Source: Streptococcus henryi DSM 19005
GTDB lineage: Bacteria; Bacillota; Bacilli; Lactobacillales; Streptococcaceae
Direction of reading: 5' to 3'
NCBI RefSeq assembly: GCF_000376985.1
Contig: NZ_AQYA01000028.1
Location: 29,501-93,500 of the forward strand
DNA: 64,000 nt
Positions 26,338-35,741 of the stretch are shown here, in pieces. Position 1 is the first letter of the stretch. Every line of letters starts with the position of its first letter. Position numbers and translations under genes: made by a program. The notes below the pieces were generated by a model. That model did no database searches and was not told the DNA's origin. It saw only the letters and a program-made list of their open reading frames with translations.

Positions 26338-27738
26338 GTGCGTATTTGTTTAATTTTAGAAGGGTGCTATCCTTACGTAAATGGCGGTGTCTCTTCTTGG
26401 ATGCATAATTATATTAATGAAATGACTGAACATGAATTTGTATTAGTTACAATAGGTGCAAACTCTGAAAGCCGTGGAAAATTCAAATATGAATTAGCAG
26501 ATAACGTGGTCGAAGTCAAAGAGATTTTTTTAAATGAAGCTATCCAATCTTCAGTACATTCAAACTGGAAAGGTAAATTTAATAGTTCAGAGCGCCAATC
26601 GTTAAAAGCTCTGTTAGCTTGTCAAACACCTGATTGGGAACTATTATTTGATATTTTCAATAAACGTCAGGTTCACCCAGCTGATTTTTTAGAGAGCCAG
26701 CTTTTTTTAGAACTATTAACCGAAATAGTTGAGGAAAATCACCAAAATAAATCATTTGCTGATGTTTTTCATACAACTCGTTCAATGCTGATTACAGTTC
26801 TTTATTTAATGACTCAACAACTACCAAAAGCAGATATTTACCATTCAATTGCAACGGGATACGCTGGATTGCTGGCTACATTAGGAAGTTACCAGCACAA
26901 TGCACCATTATTGTTAACAGAACATGGTATTTACACTAGAGAGAGAGAGGAAGAAATATTACGTTCAGACTGGGTGTTACCCACAATGAAGCGTGATTGG
27001 ATTCAATTCTTCTACATGTTATCAAATTTAATTTATAGTAGGGCAAATCGCGTGACAAGCCTCTATACTAAAGCAAAATATATTCAGGAAGAGGTTGGGT
27101 GCGATATTGAGAAATGTGTAGTGATTTCAAATGGTATTCATTATGAGAGATTTGCAGCAATCCCCCTTAAAGAGGAAGATGAATGGATTGATATCGGTGC
27201 TGTTGTCCGTATTGCTCCCATAAAGGATATAAAGACGATGATTTATGTATTTTATGAATTATCACGTAAATACCCAAATACTCGATTACATATTCTCGGT
27301 GGTGTGGACGATGAAGACTATGATAGAGAATGTCATCAATTAGTCCGTCAACTTGGAATAAAAAATATATTTTTTACAGGGCAAGTTGATGTTGTAAAAT
27401 ACATGGAGAAGTTGGATTTTACAATCTTAACGAGTATTTCTGAAGCACAACCACTATCAGTCATTGAGTCAATGGCAGCGAGACGACCTTGTGTAACGAC
27501 TGATGTTGGTTGCTGTAGAGAACTATTGGAAGGTGACAAGGGAGATCATTTAGGAGTTGCAGGTTATTGTGTACCACCTACATATCGAACTGGGTTGACA
27601 CATGCTATGGAGAAAATGTGTAGCTCCCGTGATTTAAGAGAAAAAATGGGAGAAATTGCACAAGAACGTGCAAAGACATATTATCTTTATGAACTGATGA
27701 TACAGCAATATCGTGATTTATACTTGGAGGTAACTTAA
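26338..27738 (+). CDS. pelF: PelF-type GT4 glycosyltransferase
   Basis: Cytosolic glycosyltransferase that polymerises UDP-activated amino sugars into Pel. The N-terminus RICLILEGCYPYVNGGVSSW is the PelF signature, LLLTEHGIYTREREEE lies in the middle, and the C-terminal GT4 domain has VVRIAPIKDIKTM and the E-x7-E motif in SEAQPLSVIESMAARRP. Start is GTG 26338, five bases after AAAGGAG; a TTG 15 bases upstream is inside the ribosome site. 466 residues, usual length. The stop overlaps pelG by one base. GalE at the end of the operon could supply UDP-GalNAc or UDP-Gal. Confidence 0.93.
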   Translation: MRICLILEGCYPYVNGGVSSWMHNYINEMTEHEFVLVTIGANSESRGKFKYELADNVVEVKEIFLNEAIQSSVHSNWKGKFNSSERQSLKALLACQTPDWELLFDIFNKRQVHPADFLESQLFLELLTEIVEENHQNKSFADVFHTTRSMLITVLYLMTQQLPKADIYHSIATGYAGLLATLGSYQHNAPLLLTEHGIYTREREEEILRSDWVLPTMKRDWIQFFYMLSNLIYSRANRVTSLYTKAKYIQEEVGCDIEKCVVISNGIHYERFAAIPLKEEDEWIDIGAVVRIAPIKDIKTMIYVFYELSRKYPNTRLHILGGVDDEDYDRECHQLVRQLGIKNIFFTGQVDVVKYMEKLDFTILTSISEAQPLSVIESMAARRPCVTTDVGCCRELLEGDKGDHLGVAGYCVPPTYRTGLTHAMEKMCSSRDLREKMGEIAQERAKTYYLYELMIQQYRDLYLEVT

Positions 27739-29219
27739 TGGCTGGAATTGGTTTCGCTATAAACAAGATTGTAAGAGAAAAAAAACTGACATCAAAACCA
27801 CGTGCATTTGCTTACGCTTCTATTGTCACAGTCGCACCACTTTTATTTGGGGAACTTGTCTTACTAACAATATATAGTCTATCTAATCTGGCCAAGGTAA
27901 CAATTACAGATAGGAACTTAATTGTAGCCATCATTACCTATGGGTTACTTGGTTCTCTTTTTATTAACGGTTTTGTTTCACTTGTCATTTCTCGCTATTT
28001 ATCAGATAAGATATTTTCTAGAGATCTTAGCAACATATTAACAAGCTATTTGGGAAGCCAATTTTTCAGTGTCTTCCTTGGGGGAATATTATATGGAATA
28101 TTTCTACTAATATCGCGAATAGGTTTTATTTATGGTGTTTTAGCCTGGATATTATTTTGTGAGTTTTTATTATCTTGGAATGTTATTAATTTTTTAACCA
28201 TAATAAATGACTATTTGGGAATTGTTAAGGCTTTCTTTGCGACAATTTTAACTACATTGATAATGAGTAGTATTTTCTTGTTAATTCATATTTCAGTTGT
28301 TGTTTCTCTATTAGCTGGAATAATATTTGGTTACGCTAGTTTTCTCATTCTTGCAACCAATCTTCTGTGTCAACAATTTCCAAATAAATTAAATTATAAT
28401 CAGATGTTTGATTTTTTGAAATACTTTGATAAACATTGGAAATTGGCTATTATTGGTTTATGTACTCAACTTGGATTATTAGGTCATATTGTAGTGATTT
28501 GGTTCAGTCAAATTGGACAACAGGTTCGAGGATTATTTTACATTGCTCCTTATTATGATTTAACAGTCTTTCTAGCATCATTAACCATGCTAGCAAGCAC
28601 TGTACAGTTTATCATTTCAATTGAAGTAGATTTTTTCAAAAGTTACCGCTATTATTATCTAAGTTTTACAGGAAAATGTACACTTCAAGAAATCCGTAAG
28701 GCAGAGAGGGACATGACGGAAAGTTTGAAAAAAGGTATGAAACAAACTGTTTGGGTACAATTGATTGTCACTTTACTTTCAATTTCAGTTGGAACATCTA
28801 TATTAAATGCCTTGCCATTAGGTTTTAATACCACGATGAATGGATATTTTAGAATTCTTTGTGTTGCCTACGCAATATACGGTCTAGCAAATATTGTAGC
28901 CTTATCCACTTATTACTTTGGAAACCTTACAGGAAGTTATTGGACAAGTATTACCTTTGCTGTATTATCCATCTTAGCAACTGTCGCAACACTTTACACC
29001 AATACTTTGTTTTATGGTTTTGGTTTTTTGATAGCAACTATGCTATATTTTATCATTTCTTGGATAAATTTAGAAAAAATCACTAGCAATTTAATGTATC
29101 AGATTCTAGGAAGACAGCCAATTGTTTTTTCAGAAAAAAAGGGGATATTTTATCGTTTTGCAATTTTTCTAAACAAGAAAATGCTTGTTTTTACAAAGGA
29201 GGTGAACTATGAAGAATAG
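27738..29219 (+). CDS. pelG: PelG-type polysaccharide exporter
   Basis: Integral membrane protein of 493 residues and about 12 helices of the MOP/MATE superfamily, thought to move the growing Pel chain across the membrane with PelF. The N-terminus MAGIGFAINKIVREKKLTSK and the SIEVDFFKSYRYYYLSFTGKCTLQEI loop fit PelG. It overlaps pelF by one base and cotH by 11 bases, so export and synthesis are coupled. Confidence 0.9.
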   Translation: MAGIGFAINKIVREKKLTSKPRAFAYASIVTVAPLLFGELVLLTIYSLSNLAKVTITDRNLIVAIITYGLLGSLFINGFVSLVISRYLSDKIFSRDLSNILTSYLGSQFFSVFLGGILYGIFLLISRIGFIYGVLAWILFCEFLLSWNVINFLTIINDYLGIVKAFFATILTTLIMSSIFLLIHISVVVSLLAGIIFGYASFLILATNLLCQQFPNKLNYNQMFDFLKYFDKHWKLAIIGLCTQLGLLGHIVVIWFSQIGQQVRGLFYIAPYYDLTVFLASLTMLASTVQFIISIEVDFFKSYRYYYLSFTGKCTLQEIRKAERDMTESLKKGMKQTVWVQLIVTLLSISVGTSILNALPLGFNTTMNGYFRILCVAYAIYGLANIVALSTYYFGNLTGSYWTSITFAVLSILATVATLYTNTLFYGFGFLIATMLYFIISWINLEKITSNLMYQILGRQPIVFSEKKGIFYRFAIFLNKKMLVFTKEVNYEE

Positions 29220-30987
29220 AAAGAGCCTTTTATTAGTCATTTTACTATTGATTTTGACAACTGTTCTTGTATATTGCTTTGGTTCTTTCACCAATGAGAA
29301 AGAAGATGAATCTAGTGATAAAATCCCAGAGACAGAGGTTGTTTTTTCGGATGATTCATATCATTTAACTGATAATTCTGCTCTTTACGATACATATGAT
29401 TATAAAGATGTGCAAACAATGTACTTAACCGTTACACGTGGAAGTGACAGCGATAATACAAATCATTCCTGGTCTGAAGTAAATAATTTATCAGTTTATG
29501 ATTATGAAAAGATGGGAATTGACCGATATAAAATTTCTGGATTGTTACAGGTAGGAGATGATAAGGGACCAAAAGCTGGCGAATTGGGATTTGGGGAAAC
29601 TGCACCAAACGCAACAATACAAATTAGAGGTCAGACTTCAAGTAGTAACCAACAAAAGAATTACAAAATAAAAATCAAACAAAATAAGGGAAGTTGGTAT
29701 GGTCAAAAAACAATTAATCTAAACAAACACCAAACTGAAAGTCTTCGTTTTCGAAACATGATGTCGTATGTATTACTCCAAGACATTCCTCAAGTGTTAA
29801 GCCTACGAACTCAGTTTGTCCACCTTTATGTTAAAGATACAACAGGAGATAAACCGGATGAGTTTGTTGACTACGGTCTGTATACTCAAGTTGAACAACT
29901 TAATAAATCTGGTATGAAAGCTCACAATTTAGATAGTAGTGGACAACTTTATAAAGTTAACTTTTTTGAATTTATCGATTCTGATAATGTTATTAAATTA
30001 AATAGCGACCCTAGTTATGACGAGGGTAAATTTGAAGAATTACTCGAAATTAAAGGGTCTACAGACCATACTAAACTTATTGATTTAATAAAGAAGGTTA
30101 ATGATACTTCAATCGATTTTGAAGATGTTTTGGAACAATATTTTGATGTAGAAAATTTATCTTACTGGATGGCTTTTCAAATCCTAATGGGTAATCATGA
30201 CACCCAGAGTAGAAATATGTATCTATACAGCCCACTCAATTCTCAAAGATGGTATATCATACCATGGGATAACGATGGATCACTTTTTGAAACAGAATAT
30301 TCCATCAAGGGGTTTTCGGGAAATGCTGATTGGGAGACCGGTATTAGCAATTATTGGGGAAACCAATTATTCCAACGAGCGTTAAAAACGAAAAGTTTCC
30401 AAGAAGCTTTGAATCTCGCGATAGAAGATTTATATCATAATAATTTATCCAAAGAACACATGACATCGCTTTCGAATGATTTAGCAAATATTGTAAAACC
30501 TTATATTTCTGAGATTCCTGACAGTACCTATCTAGGTATCTCTACAGCTGATTACCAAAAAGTTTTGAACGCCTTACCTTCAGAAGTTGAAAGTAATTAT
30601 AAAAAGTACTATGAGAGCTTTAAAAAGCCAATGCCGTTCTTCATTAACATAAAAGAAAAAAGTGATAATGGAAAATTGAAAATAAGTTGGGGAAATTCAT
30701 ACGATTTTCAATCAGAAGACATTACATACTCTGTAGAGATCTCAAAAAACTATGATTTTTCAACTACAATCTTCAAACAAGATAATTTAAAATTGACAAA
30801 TACTGAACTAGATATGATGGAAGCAGGGCAATATTTTATCCGTGTTACTGCTTCAAATACTTCTGGACAGTCCCAAATGGCATTTGATTATTATGTAACA
30901 AGTGAAGATGGAAAAATATCTGGTGTTAAATCATTTTATATAAACCCCGATAAAAGCATAAGTGAGGATAACTATGAAGAAAACTAA
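29209..30987 (+). CDS. CotH-type kinase-fold protein, membrane anchored
   Basis: CotH proteins are secreted kinase-fold enzymes; spore CotH phosphorylates coat proteins. This 592-residue copy has an N-terminal membrane anchor (~6-26), the motif RGQTSSSNQQKNYKIKIK, and the core NHDTQSRNMYLY ... IIPWDNDGS near residue 330-360. The C-terminal ~110 residues look like a fibronectin-III-type fold. Start follows a textbook AAAGGAGGTG ribosome site and overlaps pelG by 11 bases. CotH beside a VTC and a DUF4956 gene recurs in Firmicutes; its role with Pel is unknown. Attachment of phosphate groups to wall or matrix components is a hypothesis only. Confidence 0.85.
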   Translation: MKNRKSLLLVILLLILTTVLVYCFGSFTNEKEDESSDKIPETEVVFSDDSYHLTDNSALYDTYDYKDVQTMYLTVTRGSDSDNTNHSWSEVNNLSVYDYEKMGIDRYKISGLLQVGDDKGPKAGELGFGETAPNATIQIRGQTSSSNQQKNYKIKIKQNKGSWYGQKTINLNKHQTESLRFRNMMSYVLLQDIPQVLSLRTQFVHLYVKDTTGDKPDEFVDYGLYTQVEQLNKSGMKAHNLDSSGQLYKVNFFEFIDSDNVIKLNSDPSYDEGKFEELLEIKGSTDHTKLIDLIKKVNDTSIDFEDVLEQYFDVENLSYWMAFQILMGNHDTQSRNMYLYSPLNSQRWYIIPWDNDGSLFETEYSIKGFSGNADWETGISNYWGNQLFQRALKTKSFQEALNLAIEDLYHNNLSKEHMTSLSNDLANIVKPYISEIPDSTYLGISTADYQKVLNALPSEVESNYKKYYESFKKPMPFFINIKEKSDNGKLKISWGNSYDFQSEDITYSVEISKNYDFSTTIFKQDNLKLTNTELDMMEAGQYFIRVTASNTSGQSQMAFDYYVTSEDGKISGVKSFYINPDKSISEDNYEEN

Positions 30988-31702
30988 AGAAGTTTTTCGA
31001 CACGAACAAAAATACTTGATTTCACTTAAAGATAAACATCTCATTCGTCAACGAATAAGGAATATAATGACCTTAGATAAGCATGTAAAAAGTGAGAGTT
31101 ATACAATTAGAAGTCTATATTTTGATGACTACTGGAACAGTGCTTATGAGGATAAACAGGCAGGTGTACTTATTAGAAAAAAATATCGTATTCGTATATA
31201 TAATTACACTGATCAAGTGATTAAACTTGAGCGCAAACGAAAACATGGTGCATATATTTATAAAGAAGATGCACCGCTGACAAGGGAAGAATTTTACAAA
31301 ATTATTGATGGAGATTATGACTTTTTATTAAAAAGCCCACACCATCTTTGCCAAGAATTTTACATTGAGTGTATATCTAATGTTTTACGTCCAAAAACAA
31401 TTGTTGACTATGAGCGTGAGCCTTGGACGTTAGAATCAGGAACTGTACGGATTACCTTTGATGAGAATATTCGAGCAGCAATAGGGAGCTTTGATATATT
31501 TGATGCTAATTTACCAGCCCTTGAAGTATTGGAACCTGAAAAATTAGTTTTAGAAGTAAAATATACTGAATTTTTCCCTGATATTATCAAAGAAATTATT
31601 CCATCAGATGCTACTGAATTCACTGCGGTATCCAAATATGTATTATGTTATGACAAGACAAGCTATAAGAGAGACTTAAACTTCTTTTGGTACGATAATT
31701 AA
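30974..31702 (+). CDS. VTC domain protein (polyphosphate-polymerase fold)
   Basis: A 242-residue cytosolic tunnel-fold protein of the VTC family, which in yeast makes polyphosphate from ATP. Conserved basic and acidic tunnel strands are present: FRHEQKYLIS, KKYRIRIYNY, IKLERKRKHGAYIYKE, RITFDENIRA and LVLEVKYTEFFP. Start is ATG 30974 with AGGA upstream, overlapping cotH by 14 bases. The DUF4956 gene follows. Whether it makes polyphosphate or uses another nucleotide substrate is open. Paralogous to the gene at 39289-40050 but clearly divergent. Confidence 0.87.
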   Translation: MKKTKEVFRHEQKYLISLKDKHLIRQRIRNIMTLDKHVKSESYTIRSLYFDDYWNSAYEDKQAGVLIRKKYRIRIYNYTDQVIKLERKRKHGAYIYKEDAPLTREEFYKIIDGDYDFLLKSPHHLCQEFYIECISNVLRPKTIVDYEREPWTLESGTVRITFDENIRAAIGSFDIFDANLPALEVLEPEKLVLEVKYTEFFPDIIKEIIPSDATEFTAVSKYVLCYDKTSYKRDLNFFWYDN

Positions 31703-31714
31703 GAAAGGTAAAAA

Positions 31715-32380
31715 ATGAGTATTAACGACATTTTAAAAAACTCTTTTGTGAGTTCATATACCGGGGCGGATTTATGGAAAATTCTGTTATCAATGATAAT
31801 TTCAATTATATTAGGGGCTGTAATCTATCTTATTTATCGCCAATTTTTTTCCGGTGTGGTTTATTCACGTAGTTTTGCAGTTACATTAGTTGGTATGACA
31901 ATATTAACATGTATGGTAACCTTAGCAATTAGTACTAATATCGTTATATCACTTGGTATGGTTGGTGCCTTATCCATTGTTCGATATCGTACAGCAATAA
32001 AAGATCCGATGGATCTCTTGTATATTTTTTGGGCAATTACAACGGGTATTACAGTTGGTGCAGGCATGTACTTATTATCTATGATTTCAGCGATAATTAT
32101 GATAGTACTGTTTTATATTTTTTATAGACATCAACAATTTGGTAAAGTTTACATTGCTGTGATTCATTTTAACCACGACGAAACAGAAGAGAAAATTTTA
32201 CAAGCTTTTGGTAAAATGAAATATTTTTTGAAAGCAAAAACAGCTCGGAAAGGGTTAATCGAGCTAACTGTAGAAGTTTTTTGTAAAGATGAAAACTTAA
32301 GTTTTACAGAAAAAATAAATAATATTGAAGATGTTGAGGACATAACACTCATTCAATATAACGGAGAATATCACGGTTAA
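31715..32380 (+). CDS. DUF4956 membrane protein
   Basis: A 221-residue protein with four membrane helices (~20-130) containing the conserved loop MVGALSIVRYRTAIKDPMDL between helices 3 and 4, and a cytosolic ferredoxin-like C-terminal domain (~145-220). DUF4956 proteins almost always accompany VTC-domain proteins; they may form the membrane part of the complex. AAGGT precedes ATG. Function unknown. A paralogue lies at 38607-39296. Confidence 0.85.
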   Translation: MSINDILKNSFVSSYTGADLWKILLSMIISIILGAVIYLIYRQFFSGVVYSRSFAVTLVGMTILTCMVTLAISTNIVISLGMVGALSIVRYRTAIKDPMDLLYIFWAITTGITVGAGMYLLSMISAIIMIVLFYIFYRHQQFGKVYIAVIHFNHDETEEKILQAFGKMKYFLKAKTARKGLIELTVEVFCKDENLSFTEKINNIEDVEDITLIQYNGEYHG

Positions 32381-32406
32381 TTTAAAGAGAGGTAAGGGGG
32401 TAAGTT

Positions 32407-33420
32407 ATGTCAATTTTATTAACAGGTGGAGCAGGATTTATTGGTAGCCATACAGCTGTAGAGCTTATTTCAGCAGGCTATGATATAGTAATTGTAGATA
32501 ATTTCTCAAATAGTTCCAAAGAAGTTTTAAATCGTCTAAAAGTAATCACTGGAAAGAAAATTCATTTTTATAACGGTTCAATCTTAGATAAGGTATTTTT
32601 GAATAATGTTTTTTACGAAAATGATATTGAAGCAGTTATTCATTTTGCAGCATATAAAGCTGTAGGAGAGTCCGTTGAACAACCACTGAAATATTATAGT
32701 AACAATTTAACAGGGACATTAGTTCTACTTGAAGTGATGAGAAATCACCATGTGAATCATATTGTTTTTAGCTCCAGTGCCACAGTCTATGGAATGGATA
32801 ACATTTCTCCTCTAACTGAGAATTTAAAAACTTCTGCGACTAATCCTTATGGTTACACAAAAGTGATGATAGAACAAATTCTAACAGACGTAGCATTCGC
32901 TAATAAAGAAATGTCTGTTACGAATTTGCGATACTTTAATCCGATTGGGGCCCATGAGAGCGGTCTTATTGGAGAAGCTCCAAATGGTACTCCAAACAAC
33001 CTCGTACCCTATATTAGTCAAGTAGCTATAGGAAAATTAAAAGAATTGAGTATTTTCGGTAATGATTACGACACCCCTGACGGCACCGGGGTACGTGATT
33101 ATATACATGTTGTTGATTTAGCAAAAGGGCATGTTGCGGCTCTTAAAAATAATCTAAAAAATACAGGAAGTGCTGTTTTCAACCTAGGAACTGGACATGG
33201 ATATAGCGTCCTAGAGTTGGTTAAAACTTTCGAAGAAGTAAATCATGTTTCTGTTCCATTTGTCATCAAAGATCGAAGAGCTGGTGATATCGCTACTTGC
33301 TATGCTGACTCGAGTAAAGCTAAAGAGGTGCTTGACTGGACCGCTGAAAAAACTTTGCAAGACATGATGAGAGATTCCTGGAGATGGCAAAGCAAAAACC
33401 CCAATGGCTATCAATCATAA
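32407..33420 (+). CDS. galE: UDP-glucose/UDP-GlcNAc 4-epimerase
   Basis: NAD-dependent short-chain dehydrogenase fold: GGAGFIGSHTAVEL at the N-terminus, SSSATVYG with the catalytic Ser region and PYGYTK with the Tyr-x3-Lys pair. 337 residues, usual GalE length. As the last gene of the pel operon it probably makes UDP-Gal or UDP-GalNAc as substrate for PelF; Pel of Pseudomonas contains GalNAc and GlcNAc-type sugars. The start has a GGTAAGGGGG stretch upstream. Confidence 0.9.
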   Translation: MSILLTGGAGFIGSHTAVELISAGYDIVIVDNFSNSSKEVLNRLKVITGKKIHFYNGSILDKVFLNNVFYENDIEAVIHFAAYKAVGESVEQPLKYYSNNLTGTLVLLEVMRNHHVNHIVFSSSATVYGMDNISPLTENLKTSATNPYGYTKVMIEQILTDVAFANKEMSVTNLRYFNPIGAHESGLIGEAPNGTPNNLVPYISQVAIGKLKELSIFGNDYDTPDGTGVRDYIHVVDLAKGHVAALKNNLKNTGSAVFNLGTGHGYSVLELVKTFEEVNHVSVPFVIKDRRAGDIATCYADSSKAKEVLDWTAEKTLQDMMRDSWRWQSKNPNGYQS

Positions 33421-33830
33421 TCTTATCAAAAAATCAATCATTATCTTTTTTCTAATAAATGACTTAATAATTCTTGAGGTAGCTGAAAAGTTACTTCAAT
33501 TATTTTAAGGGCTGAATCGAAGTAAAATATAGCCATCTCTAAGTCTATAAAACAGAAGATTGAAATTGGTAAAAGTGCTGAAATATTCTCAAGTTTTCTT
33601 TAATAGGTTGAATTGATAAAGAGGCTGGAAAAAACTCAATCTATATTCTTCTTTTGAAAAATAGATACTTTAAAAAGGCATAGAATCAACGTTTGGATAA
33701 CGAAGTTCTATGCCTTTTACTGTATTCTGGAGTTTTTACCCAGCCTCTTTAAAAAAATCTAAAAGAATTCAATAATATGGGAGAGAGAAAGGTTTTTGAA
33801 ACTTTTAACAAAACAAGCTAGTTTGTTAAC
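33421..33830. other. intergenic region between pel operon and pgm
   Basis: No coding sequence seen. Contains a galE terminator-like hairpin at 33465-33507 (AATAATT..TTGA..GTA arms, then ATTTTAAG), the structured repeat 33618-33750, and a small TTAACAAA / TTTGTTAA hairpin at 33808-33830. Confidence 0.6.
33618..33750. repeat. 133-bp structured repeat with terminal inverted repeats
   Basis: Outer arms AAAGAGGCTGG..ACTC (33618-33637) and GAGTTTTTACCCAGCCTCTTT (33730-33750, with one bulge) enclose a second hairpin AAAAGGCATAGAA / TTCTATGCCTTTT (33673-33685 / 33706-33718). The GAGGCTGGG end recurs at 63718 beside the IS1182-type transposase and at 6783-6810, suggesting a mobile or terminator-derived repeat. 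Confidence 0.6.
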
Positions 33831-33866
33831 AATAAAAAACTACTTCCTCAATATGAGGAAGTAGTA
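33831..33866 (-). terminator. terminator of pgm
   Basis: On the minus strand: CTACTTCCTCA, 3-base loop, TGAGGAAGTAG, then TTTTTTATTG. Perfect 11-bp stem just downstream of the pgm stop. Confidence 0.9.
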
Positions 33867-33879
33867 GGAAAGAGTAAGC

Positions 33880-35598
33880 TTATTTCACAAATGCATTGAT
33901 TTCAGCTTCGATGTTTGCAACTTTTTCTTCTGCGACAGCAAGTGTTTCACCAACTGTTGCGATGTAGAATTTGATTTTTGGTTCAGTTCCTGAAGGGCGT
34001 ACTGCAAACCAGCTATCATCAGTCAATGTGTATTTAAGAACGTCAGAAGGTGGTGTTGTCAATTCAGTTGTTGTTCCATCCAGAGCAACAGCTTTTTGCA
34101 AAGCAAAGTCTTCGAAGAGTGCAATGTCAGTCTTGTTGAATTGTTCAGGTGCATTATCACGGAACTTAGTCATGATTGCTTTGATTTGTTCAGCACCGTC
34201 TTTACCTGAAAGTGTAACAGAAATAGTTTTTTCTGCGAAGTAGCCGTATTCTTTGAAGATTTCATCGATACCATCAGCCAGTGTCATGCCACGAGAGCGG
34301 TAGTAGGCAGCAATTTCAGCAACCATAAGGACAGCTTGAATAGCGTCTTTATCACGTACAAATGGTTTGATGAGGTAGCCGAAGCTTTCTTCAAAACCAA
34401 ACATGTAAGTGTGGTTGTGTTTTTCTTCAAATTCTTGAATTTTCTCAGCGATGAATTTGAAACCAGTCAAGACATTGAACATTGTTGCGCCATAACTTTC
34501 AGCAATCTTAGTCACCAACTCTGTTGATACGATTGATTTAGCAACTGCAGCATTTTCAGGAAGTGTTCCTGCTTGTTTGTGTGCCTCAAGGATATACTTA
34601 GCGATAAGTGCACCAATTTGGTTACCAGAAAGGTTCCAGTATGAACCGTCAGCTTGGCGAACCTCAACACCAACACGGTCAGCATCAGGGTCAGTTGCTA
34701 AGAGTACATCAGCTCCAACTTTACGTCCCAATTCCTCAGCAAGAGCAAAAGCTGCTTGGCTCTCAGGGTTAGGTGAAGCAACAGTAGAGAAGTCTGGGTC
34801 AACGGTAGCTTGAGCTTCAACAATTTGAACGGATTCAAATCCAGCTTCAGCAAGGGCACGACGTGCGAGCATTTCTCCAGTACCATGAAGTGGTGTGTAA
34901 ACAATCTTCATGTCTTTACCGAATTCTGCAATCAAGTCTTTATTGATATTGATTGCTTTGAGTTCATCAAGGTAGAGGCGGTCAGTTTCTTCACCAAGAA
35001 CGGTAATGAGACCGTTAGCCTTGCTATCTTCCAAGTCAGCTAATTCAACAGCAAATGGATTATCAATACCACGGATGTAGTCTGTCAAAGCAGAAGCATC
35101 TGCAGGTGGCATTTGTCCACCATCTTCTCCATACACTTTGTAACCGTTAAACTCTTTAGGGTTGTGACTTGCAGTTACCATAATACCGGCGATTGTTCCG
35201 TAATGGCGAACTGCAAATGATAGTTCAGGTGTTGGACGTAGGCTCTCAAAAACGTAAGACTTGATTCCATGTGCAGCTAGCACTTGAGCAGATTCAAAAG
35301 CAAATTCAGGAGAGAAGTGACGAGTGTCGTAGGCGATAGCAACACCACGTTTTTTAGCTTCTTCACCTTTTGATTCTACCAATTTAGCCAAACCTTCAGT
35401 TGCCTGACGAACAACATAGATATTGATGCGGTTTGTACCAGCGCCAATATAGCCACGCATACCAGCAGTACCAAACTCGAGGTTTGTATAAAAAGCATCT
35501 TCTTTAGTTTTTTCATCCATGGCAACCAATTCTTCACGAAGGTAGTCTGGAAGTTCTGCAAAATCTAGCCATTTTTGGTAGTTTTCAGTATAAGTCAT
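33880..35598 (-). CDS. pgm: phosphoglucomutase / phosphomannomutase family
   Basis: Interconverts glucose-6-phosphate and glucose-1-phosphate, feeding UDP-glucose synthesis for wall and capsule sugars. Phosphoserine motif TASHNPKEFNGYK, metal loop DPDADRVGVE, sugar loop GFEESFGYL and phosphate-binding RPSGTEPKIKFYI are all present in order. The start is ATG 35598 (MTYTENYQKWLDFAE) with AAAGGAG upstream; a longer reading to 35655 is not supported. 572 residues. It neighbours the pel operon but is a separate convergent unit. Confidence 0.94.
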   Translation of the reverse strand: MTYTENYQKWLDFAELPDYLREELVAMDEKTKEDAFYTNLEFGTAGMRGYIGAGTNRINIYVVRQATEGLAKLVESKGEEAKKRGVAIAYDTRHFSPEFAFESAQVLAAHGIKSYVFESLRPTPELSFAVRHYGTIAGIMVTASHNPKEFNGYKVYGEDGGQMPPADASALTDYIRGIDNPFAVELADLEDSKANGLITVLGEETDRLYLDELKAININKDLIAEFGKDMKIVYTPLHGTGEMLARRALAEAGFESVQIVEAQATVDPDFSTVASPNPESQAAFALAEELGRKVGADVLLATDPDADRVGVEVRQADGSYWNLSGNQIGALIAKYILEAHKQAGTLPENAAVAKSIVSTELVTKIAESYGATMFNVLTGFKFIAEKIQEFEEKHNHTYMFGFEESFGYLIKPFVRDKDAIQAVLMVAEIAAYYRSRGMTLADGIDEIFKEYGYFAEKTISVTLSGKDGAEQIKAIMTKFRDNAPEQFNKTDIALFEDFALQKAVALDGTTTELTTPPSDVLKYTLTDDSWFAVRPSGTEPKIKFYIATVGETLAVAEEKVANIEAEINAFVK

Positions 35599-35705
35599 AG
35601 AAAGCAACTCCTTTTTAAAAACAGAATGCAACTTGTAAAAATTGATAACTTTCACAAGAGTCTGTTTGATTTAATTTATAACCGCTTACATTATAACATT
35701 TTCAA

Positions 35706-35737
35706 GTAAAAAAATCACGGGTTTTCCGTGATTTTCA
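35706..35737 (-). terminator. terminator of the panT-like gene
   Basis: On the minus strand AAATCACGG, loop AAAA, CCCGTGATTTTTTT follows the stop codon at 35742. Confidence 0.85.
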
Positions 35738-35741
35738 TAAA

